The translations under genes were made by a program, and so were the position numbers. DNA of 64,000 nucleotides. Source: Dichotomocladium elegans (Eukaryota; Mucoromycota; Mucoromycetes; Mucorales; Lichtheimiaceae). The stretch lies in the NCBI GenBank assembly GCA_025716815.1, contig JAIXMN010000003.1:1798001-1862000 (forward strand), written 5' to 3'. Positions 30,642 to 45,077 of this stretch are shown here, in pieces. The notes under the pieces were generated by a model that was not told the origin of the DNA, did no database searches, and saw nothing but the letters and a program-made list of their open reading frames with translations. Numbering within the stretch: the first letter of the stretch is position 1; each line of letters begins with the position of its first letter.

Positions 30642-33322
30642 ATGACAACGACGAACATGCATCCTATTAGAGAATGCGAGGACGACATCGCTATGATGAT
30701 GATGAGTAACAACAGCGATGATACTACAGCACCACTGAACCTCCCTACACCGACCGACGCTAACGCGAAGGAGCGCATGGACCAGATTGACAGGCTCAAG
30801 TTATTTCTGGCTACCGCGCCGGAAAATTGGGAGGATGGCATGATCAAACGTTTTCGATTGCCTACGGGTGAAGATATGTCGTGTGTTTTGTGGGATGATC
30901 TGTTCTACATTACTGGCACCGATATCGTTCGATCACTTACCTTTCGTTTCCATGCATTTGGTCGCCCCGTCAGCAATCCAAAGAAATTTGAGGAGGGTAT
31001 CTTTAGTGATCTCCGAAACCTCAAACCTGGTACAGACGCCCGCCTCGAAGAGCCCAAATCCGAGCTCTTGGATATGCTTTACAAGAACAACTGCATCCGA
31101 ACTCAAAAGAAGCAGAAAGTGTTCTACTGGTATTCTGTTCCTCACGACCGCCTCTTTCTTGACGCCCTAGAACGTGACCTCAAGCGCGAAAAGATGGACT
31201 TGGAGCCCACCACTATTGCTGTCGCTGAACCTGCTGCGTCTATCTCACTTGATTCGACACAAGAACTCTTCGATCAATTAAGAAAGAATATGTCCCTCTC
31301 CGCCGCAGCAACTGCTCATGCTTTGGAAGATGAGGCGGCCCGATGCGCGATACCACAGCAAGCTATGCCTATTGGTAAGTATCGTTCAGTTACTCGCCTA
31401 TTTTTTTAATGAGGAACACCGTTTCTTATAAGAATGCATTTAACGCTCATTAAGGTTACTGGAATGGGTGGATGGCCCGATGTGTTAACGCCACTAACCG
31501 ATCAGCAGCAGTAGCGCAGGCAAGTCAAGTAGTTCCTACCTCACCGACTCGACGTCCTCGCGTGAATTCGATTTCTCGAACTACTCAGCAGCCCATGCGC
31601 CGGCAGCAGCCAGCTCCTTCGCGCCACCATTTCCACCATTTAAGTCACGCAGCCTCCCACGCAGCCCCACCTCGACCATCTCGGATACGTCAGCGCACTG
31701 TTAGTGCAACGTCGGCCTTGCCACTGACTCCCACGCCGGGATCTCCACGAGCCGCTGGAACCGGGACGATCTCCCGCCCGAAGACCTCAATCGGAGCAGG
31801 CACCGCACCGAAACCGCTCTCACCGATGGCTCGCGCACCAGGTCGTGGCGACACTCGCCGTGCAAGCGATGTAAGCTCCTCAAAATCTCTCGACTCGAAC
31901 GCGTTGAAGAAAAAGAAGGCGATTTTTGGCACGCTTTCCCTCTTTGATGGCTCCCCCACATATAAGCAGCGTAGGCGGCGTGCAGCTTCGACGTCCTCAG
32001 CATTGGCTTCGTCCCAATACAATGCTTCTAGTCGACGCGTTCCAGTACTTGAGACACCTCCTCCTGGTCGTCGCGTCTCTACGCCATCCACGCCCTCTTC
32101 TTTGGCACCTGGCGGTGCTTCTACTGCACCGGGGACAGCTTGCTATCTTCCCAGCCGTCTGGCAATGACAGCCGTAGCAGCAGGTTACACCATCGATAAT
32201 GCTCCTACTTCAACGGCAAGTTCCGCACGTTCCCCAAGCCCCATAGCTACAGAGTTTGATGTGGTCGCTGCAGCTGCTGCCACTGCTGCCACAGTAGAAG
32301 GACCTGCTGTCTTGTCAGTTCCAGTTCCCACTACCGCATCAACAGCGACGACATTGGATTGGACTTCTCCAGTTGCGACTGTAACTGCTGCCGAGGCCAT
32401 TGAACCTGAGCGGGCCTACACATGTACACAGCGCGGTCATTTGTTCAAGCATTTAGATAGTTTCGATCGTCACCTGCATTCCCATAAAATGGCATGCGCA
32501 GACAGCTTGATCAAGGAGCAGAATATATTTCAAGATGGAGTATTGGACGGTCACTCTATGGCTAGGGATGACGCATCGCCCAAGTTGCACATGCTGGCGC
32601 ATGAAGATCAACACCAGCACAATGGACAAGATAACTGTGGCTGTGATAGACCGTCATCGCTAACGACGGATCTAAATAACAATAGTTGGCCGCAAACGGC
32701 TATGGCTACTGCTGCTGTCACAACAGCAGGTGGGAGCCTCTGCAGCAGTCGGTGCAGCACACTCAGTCCTACGCTTGATTTGGATTTTGGGATGCAGCAA
32801 CAGCAGCACTATCAACAGCAACAGTCTATCCAAACATTGAACCGCTCCCGCACCAGTTCCACCTCGGAAGATGATTCGTCGTCGTCCTCTTTAACATCTT
32901 CACCCTCAATCCATCTCGGTTACTCTTCACATCTATTTTCTATGCAACATCAGATGTTGCCAACACCCCCACTTGGACCGCCCGACGCTTGCAGATGGAT
33001 GAAGACAGTAGAGGAGGACAGCCACTCGTACTACCCACGCTTACCCACCACTCTCGTAATGCCGTTCAAACCTGACCTCTATCAACATCACGACTACCAT
33101 CCTCAGCACCAGCAATTTCTGCAATCAATCCAAGACAGCAATGCTTATTTGACAGCGGCGACAGCTCATTATTCGAACCAGGACACGATGCTGATGCCAT
33201 ATGATACCACCGCCAGCGACGAGCTAATGTATCAGTTACAAGACACAGCCACTGTCTCATCCATTCCTTACTCTTCACCGTTTGTCATGCCCATGGACAT
33301 GTCAATGACGATGATGCATTAA
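30642..33322 (+). CDS. STE12: STE12-family transcription factor
   Basis: Two exons (30642-31374 and 31455-33322) give 866 residues. The STE homeodomain-like DNA-binding region (about 45-190) is strongly conserved: 'RLKLFLATAPENWED', 'CVLWDDLFYITGTDIVR', 'FEEGIFSDLRNLKPGTDA' and 'KKQKVFYWYSVPHDRLFLDA'. The rest is low complexity (Ser, Thr, Ala, Gln, His). Filamentous-fungal members have C2H2 fingers in the C-terminal half. Here one candidate is visible at about 32416-32485, 'YTCTQRGHLFKHLDSFDRHL', followed by HSH, in which the second zinc-binding Cys is Arg. STE12 acts at the end of MAP-kinase pathways for mating, invasive growth and appressorium or hyphal programmes. A pyrimidine-rich 350-bp leader precedes the gene, and an overlapping upstream frame (30174-30620) of low complexity ends 22 bp before the ATG. 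Confidence 0.9.
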
Positions 33323-34074
33323 CCAACAAAGGAGCCCATACTTCTTGCCTCCCCCCTTCCTCAAGTCAAACCAATTCGTCATCAACGTACACTCTTCCGC
33401 TCTCTTTCACCTATACCATTGTCAGTACCGTCTATTTTATTCGTACTACACTTTTTTTTTTACTATTCACTTTCACTCTTCCCTCCCTTTTCGTCTATGC
33501 ATTGATCCGCCGCTTCACGAGGGTTTTTATTTTTTTTCATGATTGACAGACAAACTTTTTGCATTGTTTTTTATATATATATGTTGGCGCACCTTATTCA
33601 TATATTTTCTCTCGCACCCCACCCACTTTTTATGCTTATCGTCGAACTCTTGCACACTCTTTTCATTTTCTACTGGCCGTTACCAAATTTGCATTTTATT
33701 TTCTATCTTCACCATATTGAGAAAGAGCCATACCTTCACTATTTTATTCGCACCTCTATGCTTTATCTTGTTGCATAATATCTTTTTTTATTTCTCTCTT
33801 CATACATATATATCAATCAATAAAGGAGTGGATAAGAAACTACTGTTACTACTATTAGGACAATAGTTACACATTAAGCCGGCTGATGGCGCCCCTTGCA
33901 TGCACTAGTATGTCATGTGGTCTATTTTATCATCTACCGAATGACCTTCTCTGGAGGCACAGTGATGAATAGGTGAAGGTCAGTCTTGATCGGTTGTGTT
34001 CCCCCTGGTTTCTTCTTCCTCTTACTTCTTCCACCGTCTATCCTATCAACTGTATCTTCTATTTTTTTGACGCA
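33323..34074. other. intergenic, pyrimidine-rich
   Basis: STE12 3' region and oxidase promoter. Long T/C-rich stretches to about 33830, which give accidental open frames. No gene recognised. Confidence 0.5.
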
Positions 34075-36219
34075 ATGGTTCTATGTACATCCAGTGAATA
34101 CTTCCCCTACTGCTGTCATTCGTTTATACTACTGGTAGGATGTCTACTTCTATTCCGACCGGATGTGTTGGTAGATGGCGCGAAGCATCGGACCAAGGTG
34201 GTGATTCTTGGAGCGGGTGCTGCCGGCATTTCTGCTGCAGCGAAACTTCATGAAAAAGGCGAAGAAGACTTCATGATCGTGGATGCTCAGGCGTTCATTG
34301 GCGGTAAGAATTAAATGATTATTGAACTCCTCATTCGTTCGCCTTGTGGCCGGTAGCAGGAGCGGCGGCAAAAACAGCATTAAACAAACTCTCCGCTTCC
34401 CATGTCACATCGATGTTACTCAAACAACTCATTAAGGCAGGGTCCAAAATGCGGCGTTTGCTAACACCTCGGTTGAACTAGGAGCAAATTGGGTAAGAAA
34501 CTAAGCGTGGGAGAGAGTGTGTCTATTCTATGTATGTATGTATTTGTAGAACTCACTCATTATATTGTATAAATGTCGCTTGCGCGGTCCAGATCTATGG
34601 CAAAGGCATGAATCCCGTTTACCGTCTAGCTTCTAAGTACGGCCTGAATACTGCACCTAGTGATAAGAAGAACGTGGTCTATTTTGACGATCATGGAAGT
34701 GTTCATAAAAGTGTCGGGGACCGTGTTTACGCAACGTTCGAGTCGGTCATGAAAGAAGCCGTCTTTTATGCAGGTAAATTATTGTCCTCCCTTTAAAACG
34801 ACTTGCGAGAGCCAATATAATCAAACCATCTCGTAAAGAAAAGAGAATGGCACACGACCAGGTCGACCTTTCTAGCCGGGCCGCATTACAGATTCTTGGG
34901 TGGGACGCTGACACTCCCCTCAAAGCAGCTATAGAGTACTTTGCGATTGATTGGGAACTGGCTGAGCCCGCTGAGATCTCATCACTTGACTACGCCACCG
35001 GAACATCGGATATGACCGAGGGTACGTTTCCCTATGGAAATGAGTTTGTCGTTGACAAACGGTAAGAACACTCGATACTTTTCAAAATCTTTTATATGAC
35101 TCTAGATGGGGTGTCTCATCGTTGACTTCATTGTTATAGGGGATTTAACCATATTCTCCAAATGGAAGCTGCGCAATGGCTGGACCCCAACGACCAGCGA
35201 CTCTTGCTTGACACTCTGGTAACACATGTCTATTACCATGACACAAACGTGACTGTCATCACACGGGATGGCCACGAGATTGTTGCTGACTATGCAATCT
35301 GTACATTTTCGTGAGTCTATGGACAATCGTCTCCATGAAGACGAGCAATGCTTACCCATATCACTCCTAAATAATCCTAGATTGGGTGTGCTCCAAAGCA
35401 ACAGCGTTAAATTCATCCCTCCCTTTCCGGAATGGAAACGCGAGGCGCTTTACAACTTTCATATGACAACTTACACCAAGATATTTATGCATTTTAATTG
35501 CAAATTCTGGGACGACTGGCAGGTAAGACGCACGCATGCAAACAAGATGGCATACAGCCTTTCTGCCCTCGAGCGGGGAGACGGGTGAAGAAGGGTCAAG
35601 TGCTTCAAAGCTGACTAATCTCATTCCCATTTTTGCAACTTGACATATTCAGTTCGCCTTGTACGCACACAACGGGACGACCAAATATACAGTATGGCAG
35701 AATCTCAATGCACCAGGTTACCTTGAAGACGCCCAGGAAAACATCCTTATGGTGACTGCAACTTACAAGGAGGCTGAACGGATAGAGCGCCTTTCGGATA
35801 CCCAGGTCGTGGAGGAGATCATGAAGGTGCTGAAACGCATGTTCCCGCATAAACATGTGCCCTACCCAAGCGCTATTCTCGTCCCACGATGGCACAGCAA
35901 TCCACTTTTTCGCGGGTCGTACTCCAATTGGCCTATTGGCATGTCAGTGCAACACCACCAGAATATCCGTGCACCGCTCATAGGAGGAGAACTCAACAAC
36001 AGCACCGACAGGAAAAACCCAACACTCTGGTTCGCTGGCGAGGCGATGTCGGCAGAGTATTACGGCTTCCTACACGGTGCGTGGATTGAAGGTGCGTCCA
36101 CCGCAGACAAAATACTCAAGTGTATGGATGGTATCTGTCCTAGTTATGTCTTTCACGAATATGTCCGTGCGTGCAGCAGTACAAGTCCACCCATACATTT
36201 CCGCATTCAGCTGAAATGA
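34075..36219 (+). CDS. secreted flavin amine oxidase (polyamine oxidase-like)
   Basis: Seven exons (34075-34303, 34437-34492, 34593-34773, 34839-35061, 35140-35310, 35381-35522, 35653-36219) give 522 residues. The ATG at 34075 starts a signal-peptide-like 'CCHSFILLVGCLLLF'. The FAD-binding Rossmann motif 'VVILGAGAAGISAAAKL' leads to 'IGGRVQNAAFANTSVELGAN' (rebuilt over two introns, typical of this family). The C-terminal FAD contact block is 'NPTLWFAGEAMSAEYYGFLH', then 'GAWIEG'. Family members oxidise polyamines (spermine, spermidine and acetyl forms), releasing H2O2 and an aldehyde. Secretion and substrate are inferred. Possible N-glycosylation sites include the NNST sequence near 'GGELNNST'. 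Convergent with the hexose transporter; 288 bp between stops. Confidence 0.9.
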
Positions 36220-36507
36220 GAGGAAAGGATAACAAGAAAGATATGTATGTCGTACACACAAGCCAGTCTACAATGGTATAATCGGAAATGGTTGCTGTCA
36301 AAGATAATATGTTCCGTCCGCCGAAGATGTGTAGCATAGGATGATAATGTAAGAGGCTTGCCCACGGTATCATGGAGCAAAGGAGTATGAAGCTAGTCAG
36401 ATTTCTAGTGTCGCTTGCCGTATATATAAATATATTATATTCATTATGAGAATTTTTTTTATACAAGCATTGTTCCTAGGCGATTGCTGATCCCCGGTTT
36501 CGGCCAT

Positions 36508-38865
36508 CTACTCCATATTAGATGAAAGAGACTCGTCAATATCTGTTCGCATGTTCTCCGGCGTGGTTGTCATTTCTGGTTCACCAAACAGATATTTTGA
36601 TTCGAATTGAAGCTGTTGTTTGTCAAGCTGCTTCAGAGTCTCGGATGCCGCTTTTGGGTGAGATGACTTCGGTTTGTAATGTTTAAAATTAGCGCTAAAA
36701 ACAAAATCAATTTCTTCAAGCGACATGCCCTATGAGTGCTTACAGAATAAGAAAATCAATCTGACATTATGTGTTGATTACTATATTTACCTTTGTCTCC
36801 GGGAACCGCCAATAAACGATGCCGCAAATGACAATATTAAGGATACAGTAGATCAGAAATGTTTTCCACTGGGTATTTAAAAAAACGAAGGGCAGGAGTT
36901 GCATAGTCCCAAATGTAAAGAGCCAATTGAACGCCGTACATAAACTATAGCCTTTTGCACGTAATCCTGTATCCAGTATATGCATGTGAGCAGGGATATC
37001 CTTTTTTTTGAAGAGGATCAATTATCATCACTTTACCCTGTGTAAATATTTCTGCCGGATATGTCCAACCTAAAGGACCCCAGAAACAACCGAACGCGGC
37101 GAGGAATATATAAAAAAATACGAGAAAAGCGATTGCACTCTGATTGGGATTGTCCTTGAGTAGATTAAGATCGGAGCCGTCATGTAAATAACGATCCATA
37201 TCTGACTTTGTCGTATATTTGACTTTGCGTTCCCTAGCGATAGCTGCCATGACTACCATGGCCACAAAACATATCGCGGAGCCTGTGATCATGGCTGTGC
37301 GTCGCGGCCATTTGTCAATGAAAAATACGGCTGGTATAGTGCAGACGACGACCACGGTTCCGCTAATAGCAATAGCTGCGGTGACAATCAAGTCTGTTTT
37401 AGTCCCTGGTAGAAAACGCATATCGCCTTGATATTAGTTCTTCTTACCAAAGTTATTCGTTACTTCGTTATTGAGCCCTAAACCTCTGAAGATAAGCGGC
37501 GCATAGAGGCTAAGCATTGAAAAGAAAACACCGGTTACTCGTGTTTTCTTTCTTTATCTTATTACTCTTCACTAACAGTAGCGTAGTTGCCCCGGACAAT
37601 TGCTGGAAGACCATTGCGCTGATGCCGAGAAGGATGCGGCGACGATGGCCTTCATTACCCTTTTTTAAAAATGACAGGTATCCGACGTTTGAATGCCTTC
37701 GTTCAAAGGAGATTGTTTGCTTGATTTCTGCGTATTCCAATCTTACAGAAGGATGTGAAGTTGTGCCATCCCCGCGAATCGCTGCGAGTACCCGAAGGGC
37801 TTCGTCATCATGCTCATTCTTGATCAGATAACGCGGACTTTTAGAAGGATGAGACCAACTATTGTGAAATCACGCCCTCTGTAGATTATTAAAATATGCG
37901 TGCTTGCCTTTGCGGGGTAAAAATCAATCCAAGGAGATAAATGATGTTTGGAATGAGCTGGAGCGCTAAAGCAAATCTTGAACATCAGCAGCATTCACGC
38001 TTTGATTAATACTGCATTGCGCTGCTTCCCAGACACCACTGTCATGCATAAACGCTTACCTCCAAGTCACCACAATGACCTTATATCGAGAGAGGAGAAA
38101 GGTTATCCAAAAGGCAGTCGATATTCCTAGTACAATGCAAAGCTGGTAAAACGAAATATACTGTCCTCGTGAAGAAGGTTCTGCTAGCTCTGTAAGGTCT
38201 ATTGTACGTTGTCTTGATGAGGATGACCGACTTTATATTACTTCGAATTGAATCATTACAGATTGGTACTGCAGCAGAGAGGATCCTATAGCAAAGCGGA
38301 TATTTATAAGATAGGCATCATGTATTATAAGGAGACAGAACGATCATCAATACCCAATACTTATCCCGGTAACACATCTTCCGGCGTAAACTTTGGCCAG
38401 GCCATCAGCTGCGGCCTGTAATGTGTCTCCGAGAATACAGATTAAGGCACCCAGCATGGCGAGCCCCCGTCGTCCCAGAACATCTGCTAGCGGGCCTGCA
38501 GCAAGGGCGCCGACAACTGCAGCGAGTGTCATGGATGAGAAGATAGCAGTGTACACGTTGTAGGTCTCCGGAAGATGCATATCTTTAACAAATTGGGGCA
38601 TGTCCATGACGCCTGCAATGACGACGAGATTGTATCCAAACTGCAGCATCAATAAGCAAAATGTAACATGTTCACTTGCCCGACAGGTAACACAAACCCG
38701 TCCTCTTTTTTTTTACCATAAACCCACCCAATGACAGGAAACTTTTCATGAGCAGCAATTGAGTGATTTTTTGTTATTGACATAGTACACAGGGGAAACG
38801 GGAAGCAATGGGACGGACCTACAAAGCATAGCAAGTCGTGTCTGTGTGGAAACAGGAAGCTTCAT
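36508..38865 (-). CDS. MFS sugar transporter (hexose transporter-like)
   Basis: Ten minus-strand exons (38865-38819, 38674-38354, 38285-38260, 38198-38060, 37976-37908, 37858-37577, 37509-37448, 37426-37037, 36966-36791, 36729-36508) give 577 residues in unbroken phase. Sugar-porter signatures in order: 'GPLADVLGRRG', 'GRCVTGISIGILSAAVPIYL' followed by 'TELAEPSSRG' (rebuilt through a 26-nt exon), 'SPRYLIK', 'FQQLSGATTLLLYAP', 'WGPLGWTYPAEIF', 'RAKGYSLCTAFNWLF' and 'FPETKGMSLEEIDF'. Twelve membrane segments expected, plasma membrane. The intron after 37908 has a GC donor (GCAAGC). The first exon (MKLPVSTQTRLAMLC) is my least certain choice. Substrate (glucose or another monosaccharide) is not determinable. 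Confidence 0.87.
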
Positions 38866-39311
38866 TGCAACAATGTCAATCTATGGATGGCTCCGAATGG
38901 GGTAATTGGTGAGTCGGTTGCCAAAGTATCGATAATAGGATTTATGACGGGTGTAAAGAACAAGTTCGAGGAGTTCTCGTGTAATGCAACTAAGGTGGAT
39001 AGGGCTTGATATGGGGATCAAAAAGAGCAAGCGAATGGCTAAAGGAAGCGACGTATGCACGCTGGCACACACAGACACACACACACACACACACACACAT
39101 AACCGGGGGTCGGGCGCGGATACACATGCTTGGGGCTAGAGTTGAGTGTCCTGATTGGTATGGAATTGTAGAGACGACCATTTTATTATTTTGTTATTTC
39201 CTTCACACAAAATGACAAACATTCTTTCACTCTCGCAAAAAAAAGAACTGGTGGTCGGCAAAGAAATCGGGCGTTTTATCTCTCTTTATTACCAATACGT
39301 TTGTGCTAGGA
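38866..39311. promoter_or_regulatory. divergent promoter, transporter and GH47 mannosidase
   Basis: 446 bp separate the two start codons on opposite strands. A (CA)n run sits at about 39068-39100. No conserved factor site identified. Confidence 0.5.
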
Positions 39312-41349
<2,038 letters not shown>

Positions 41350-42455
41350 AAAACCTGCATTCGTACCCTAAGTTAATGTAACATAGAAATGAACAGTATC
41401 GGTATTCTATCTTACGATGCGATGCAGGCGATCGTAATTTATTACTATGTACACTTGACGGCATTTCACTATATTCAATACAAAGGCTGTATGTATGTAT
41501 ACAACAATACGTATAGGGCCATCTCGTATCTATGGGAATAATATATATATTAGCACGACATATTCAACGATGTTATTTTAATGATAACTCCTTCTAGTGC
41601 TAGATAACATCGTATGTGGTTTTTGTCCTATGTAGCGCTAAACCAATTGCAGCAAAACAGTGTGAAGATTGATGGGTTTCTTTAAGAGGGGTGTAAGAAA
41701 GTCGAGAAGGGGGGTTTAGCTTGAGTTGGGGGCTGTCTTCGCATTTTGAGGAGAGATCCGACAGTCGATGAATCATAATGAACGAGTGCCCCCATGCATG
41801 AGCGGAAAAAGAGGCATATGACTAACAAGATCTCGGTCAACGCTCTCCTCATTCATCGTTGCGACGAAGACGGAGAAAATGCAAAACACAAGCCAGAATC
41901 CAAATTTAGATAAAAGAAAAAAGACTTCGATGCTATCATCGTCGTTGCTGCTAGTATTGATGGTATGACTATTGTTACTGCTTTGGCAGTCAGCACCTGA
42001 ATCTCTATTATCGTCCTGTTACTGTCACTCTGCTGCATGATTCGTTGTCATAGTCGTTTTCATCATATAGTCTGTCATGGTGCAGAATTTTCTCTCCCCC
42101 GATATTTTACATATAATAAGGACTACGACAAGATAGTCTCCATATGATACCAACAACCTACAGACGACACGTCTGCTATCGACATTATTCCTAGTTGGCT
42201 GTCTTGTAAACCCTGATCGGTGATGTCTCGGAAATTTTGGCACCAATGATCCTACTAATAAGAATACATTGCACATGGTCTGGTGATTCCTTTCAGAAAA
42301 GGTAGTGGCGGGTGGCGCCCGTAGCGCCTGGATATGGGTCCCTGGAAGGTAAACAACTTTTGGGAAATTAGGTATCATGTCGTCTCATGCACAAACATAC
42401 ACAACGGAGACTTTCCTCCTCTCTTGGTTTCTCCCTTTCTCATTCTTTTTGAACG

Positions 42456-42487
<32 letters not shown>

Positions 42488-42552
42488 CATCCATTCTCCT
42501 TCCTTCCTCCTTATTTCTAGCTTTCTTTTGTTCGTATTTTTTTATTTGGGCG
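41350..42552. other. intergenic, (CA)n microsatellite
   Basis: 1.2 kb with no gene recognised. (CA)n at about 42456-42488 lies 65 bp before the F-box gene start, within a C/T-rich promoter-like stretch. Confidence 0.5.
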
Positions 42553-44164
42553 ATGACACTGTTATATACCTCGTCTACGAAATTATTTTCTTTACTCTAT
42601 TCTAATAAAACAACCAGAAACTGTCAGCAAGTTGCCGCCGCCGCATCCTCGTCTGATACGACACACGTTGCCATAATATCACAAAAGGACGGTACCACGG
42701 TGGCAAGGTGCCTCACCCGTCCTCCTCCTTCTCCTGACCCGCCATCAAGAAAATCTCGTCGATTCGGACTCTTGAAATTCTCCGGTATCAAGGCCAGATC
42801 ATCCACCGTCCTTTCCTCGACAACCTCAACGCAATGTGGGTCTTTCTCGACCCGTCAGAATGAGCGAGGCTTTTCTCACCTCTTCTAAACATAGATTTCC
42901 AACAGCTTCCTCCCGAGATACTGCACCTCTTGCTTTCATACCTTGATTGTACAAGCATTGTTCGGCTTTCACAAACATCCCGTGATATCCATATGCTATG
43001 CTATGATAATAGCGTATGGCGTCAGCTGCTGATCAACCATTTTGGATTAAAGATGTCGAAACAGATATATGACGCAAACGATGATAAGGACGTATACCGG
43101 TATTACCGAGACCATTCTATTCTTGAACAGCGATGGGCTCGCGGGCAGGCCCAGGCACGGTACATGACAGGTCATACCGACAGCGTTTACTGCATTGTCC
43201 GATACAACGCGCAATATTTAGTCAGTGGCAGTCGTGACCACTCGGTGCGCGTATGGGACCTGGATACCTACACATGCATCGCCAGCAAGACACACCATGA
43301 AGGCAGCGTGTTATGCCTAAAAATTGCTGGTGATTGGATGGTGTCTGGATCGTCTGACGGTACCTGTGTCATTTGGCGTTCGCTTCCTTGTCCTGTTCCC
43401 GTGTCGCGGTTGAGAGGTCACACGAGCGGTGTGCTAGATGTGTGCATCGTCAAGGACCGGTGGATTGTTAGCGCATCGCGCGATGGGACGGTTCGTGTCT
43501 GGGACAAGGGATCGTCCAAGGAGATACGTCGGCTGGAGGGGCATACTGGTCCTGTGAATGCTCTCCAGGTGAAGGATGACCACGTTCTGTCGGCATCGGG
43601 TGATGGCAAGCTCAAACTATGGCATATTGAGACCGGGGAATGCCTTCGTACTTTTGTCGGCCATGTACGTGGGCTGGCCTGTGCACGATTCGATGGCAAC
43701 CGAATTTACAGCGGTGGGCAGGATGCTTTGCTTAAAATCTGGGACCCGATTTCTGGGCAATGTCTCGATACTTTGGCAGGGCATGAGCAGCTCATCCGAA
43801 CAGTCGATTGCTGTGAGGTAAACGAAAAGCGCTATCCACAGGCGCTTTCTGTCTTACAACGTGGCAAAAGAAGAAGAAATTGAAATGGAACGTTAGGGCC
43901 GGGTCGTTACGGGTAGCTATGATCGCACACTTCGGGTATGGGACACGGCAACAGGACGCTGCCTGCTGAGCTTTCAAAATGGCCACGAAAGCTGGATATT
44001 CAATGCGTTGATAAATCCGACTCAAATTATCAGGTATTTACCCAGAGAACATCCAAGGACATGAAATAACTCAAATAAGAAAAAATTTTAGCGCTGGCCA
44101 AGACAAGCGGATACTGGTATTGGATTTCGGTTATTCTTTGAAACTCATAGGAGCGAGTTGTTAA
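42553..44164 (+). CDS. F-box / WD40-repeat protein (SCF substrate receptor)
   Basis: Four exons (42553-42853, 42895-43817, 43897-44033, 44092-44164) give 477 residues. The first 100 residues are Ser/Thr/Pro-rich and unordered. An F-box follows at about 101-150 ('FQQLPPEILHLLLSYLDCTS', then 'IVRLSQTSRDIHMLC'). About seven WD40 repeats follow, with repeated G-H...W-D ends: 'GHTDSVYCIVRYNAQYLVSG', 'RDHSVRVWDLDTYTCI', 'GTVRVWDKGSSKEIRRLEGH', 'LLKIWDPISGQCLDTLAGHE' and 'YDRTLRVWDTATGRCLL'. The F-box binds Skp1 and the propeller recruits a (phospho)protein for ubiquitination, as in Cdc4, Met30 or Fbw7. Which of these it matches is not decidable here. Intron 1 is only 41 nt (42854-42894). It removes a stop that would otherwise end the protein before the F-box. 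Confidence 0.88.
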
Positions 44165-45077
44165 TAAATGAATGCGCAAAAAAAATACTTTGATTTTAAT
44201 ATTGGTGCATAGTATGGATCATGAGGAAGTGACACCTCCGTCGGTCAGGGCTGGCGGTTATGTACTGACACTTATTAGCGTAGAAGATCATGGCTGTTGA
44301 TGATCTCGCCGTAATCTTCTTGGTCACGCACATTCTGTTCATCTTCTGTTCGCTCTTCGAGCTCTGTGCACGTAGCGACATCTCATAGAAGTCGCATTTT
44401 TCTAAAACTCTTCACATGGTATGACGAAAATATCCAGCATGAGAATCGACAAGTCGCCTGGGCACCTTTAGAATGACGCCATTCGATCATTCAGGTTTAG
44501 GCTACTTGATATTTCTCTAACATGTGGTTCAATTTACTCTTGACGCTAGACCGAGCCTGCATATAATTACTCAGTCTTGTGGATAGGTTTATGATCCATC
44601 TCCTCCATCGTCGCCTTAAAGGACGTCAAGATAATGTGGAGCTGTACACCCTCTGCCAACGCCTTCAGCCAGCCCCGCCCTTTTTCATTTTTTGGGTGGT
44701 GGGTGTCCGATATCGCGATAGAACCTAGTATTGTGATTTTTTCTCTTGCCTTTCGCATTAAAGTATACCACTGCATATATTATGCTCAATCTCGTGCTAA
44801 TCTGAGTAGATTTTATAGCGCTGATGATGCTAGTAACCATACCCCTTCAGCGCATAAAGATCCGAAAAGGTAACCTAGTGTTTTAGAGAGAAATTCGCCA
44901 GGCGTAAATATTTCTGGGCAATGCGATCTTCTATTGTTTTGCGTCTTCGGGATATGCGTGGGGTATGATATTTTCCTCCAATCATAAAATAACAAATGAA
45001 CGTTTTTTAAACGTGGAAGTTTCTTGAGCGCTCCAGTGTTCTCCAATTTTTTCCGCTTGACTAATTCAACCACCCAC
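44165..45077. other. intergenic, nothing recognised
   Basis: About 910 bp, AT-rich, no credible gene on either strand. Confidence 0.5.

Noticed and set aside
33345..33866. Overlapping hydrophobic open frames after STE12
   Set aside because: Produced by a T/C-rich 3' region read in three frames; no conserved features.
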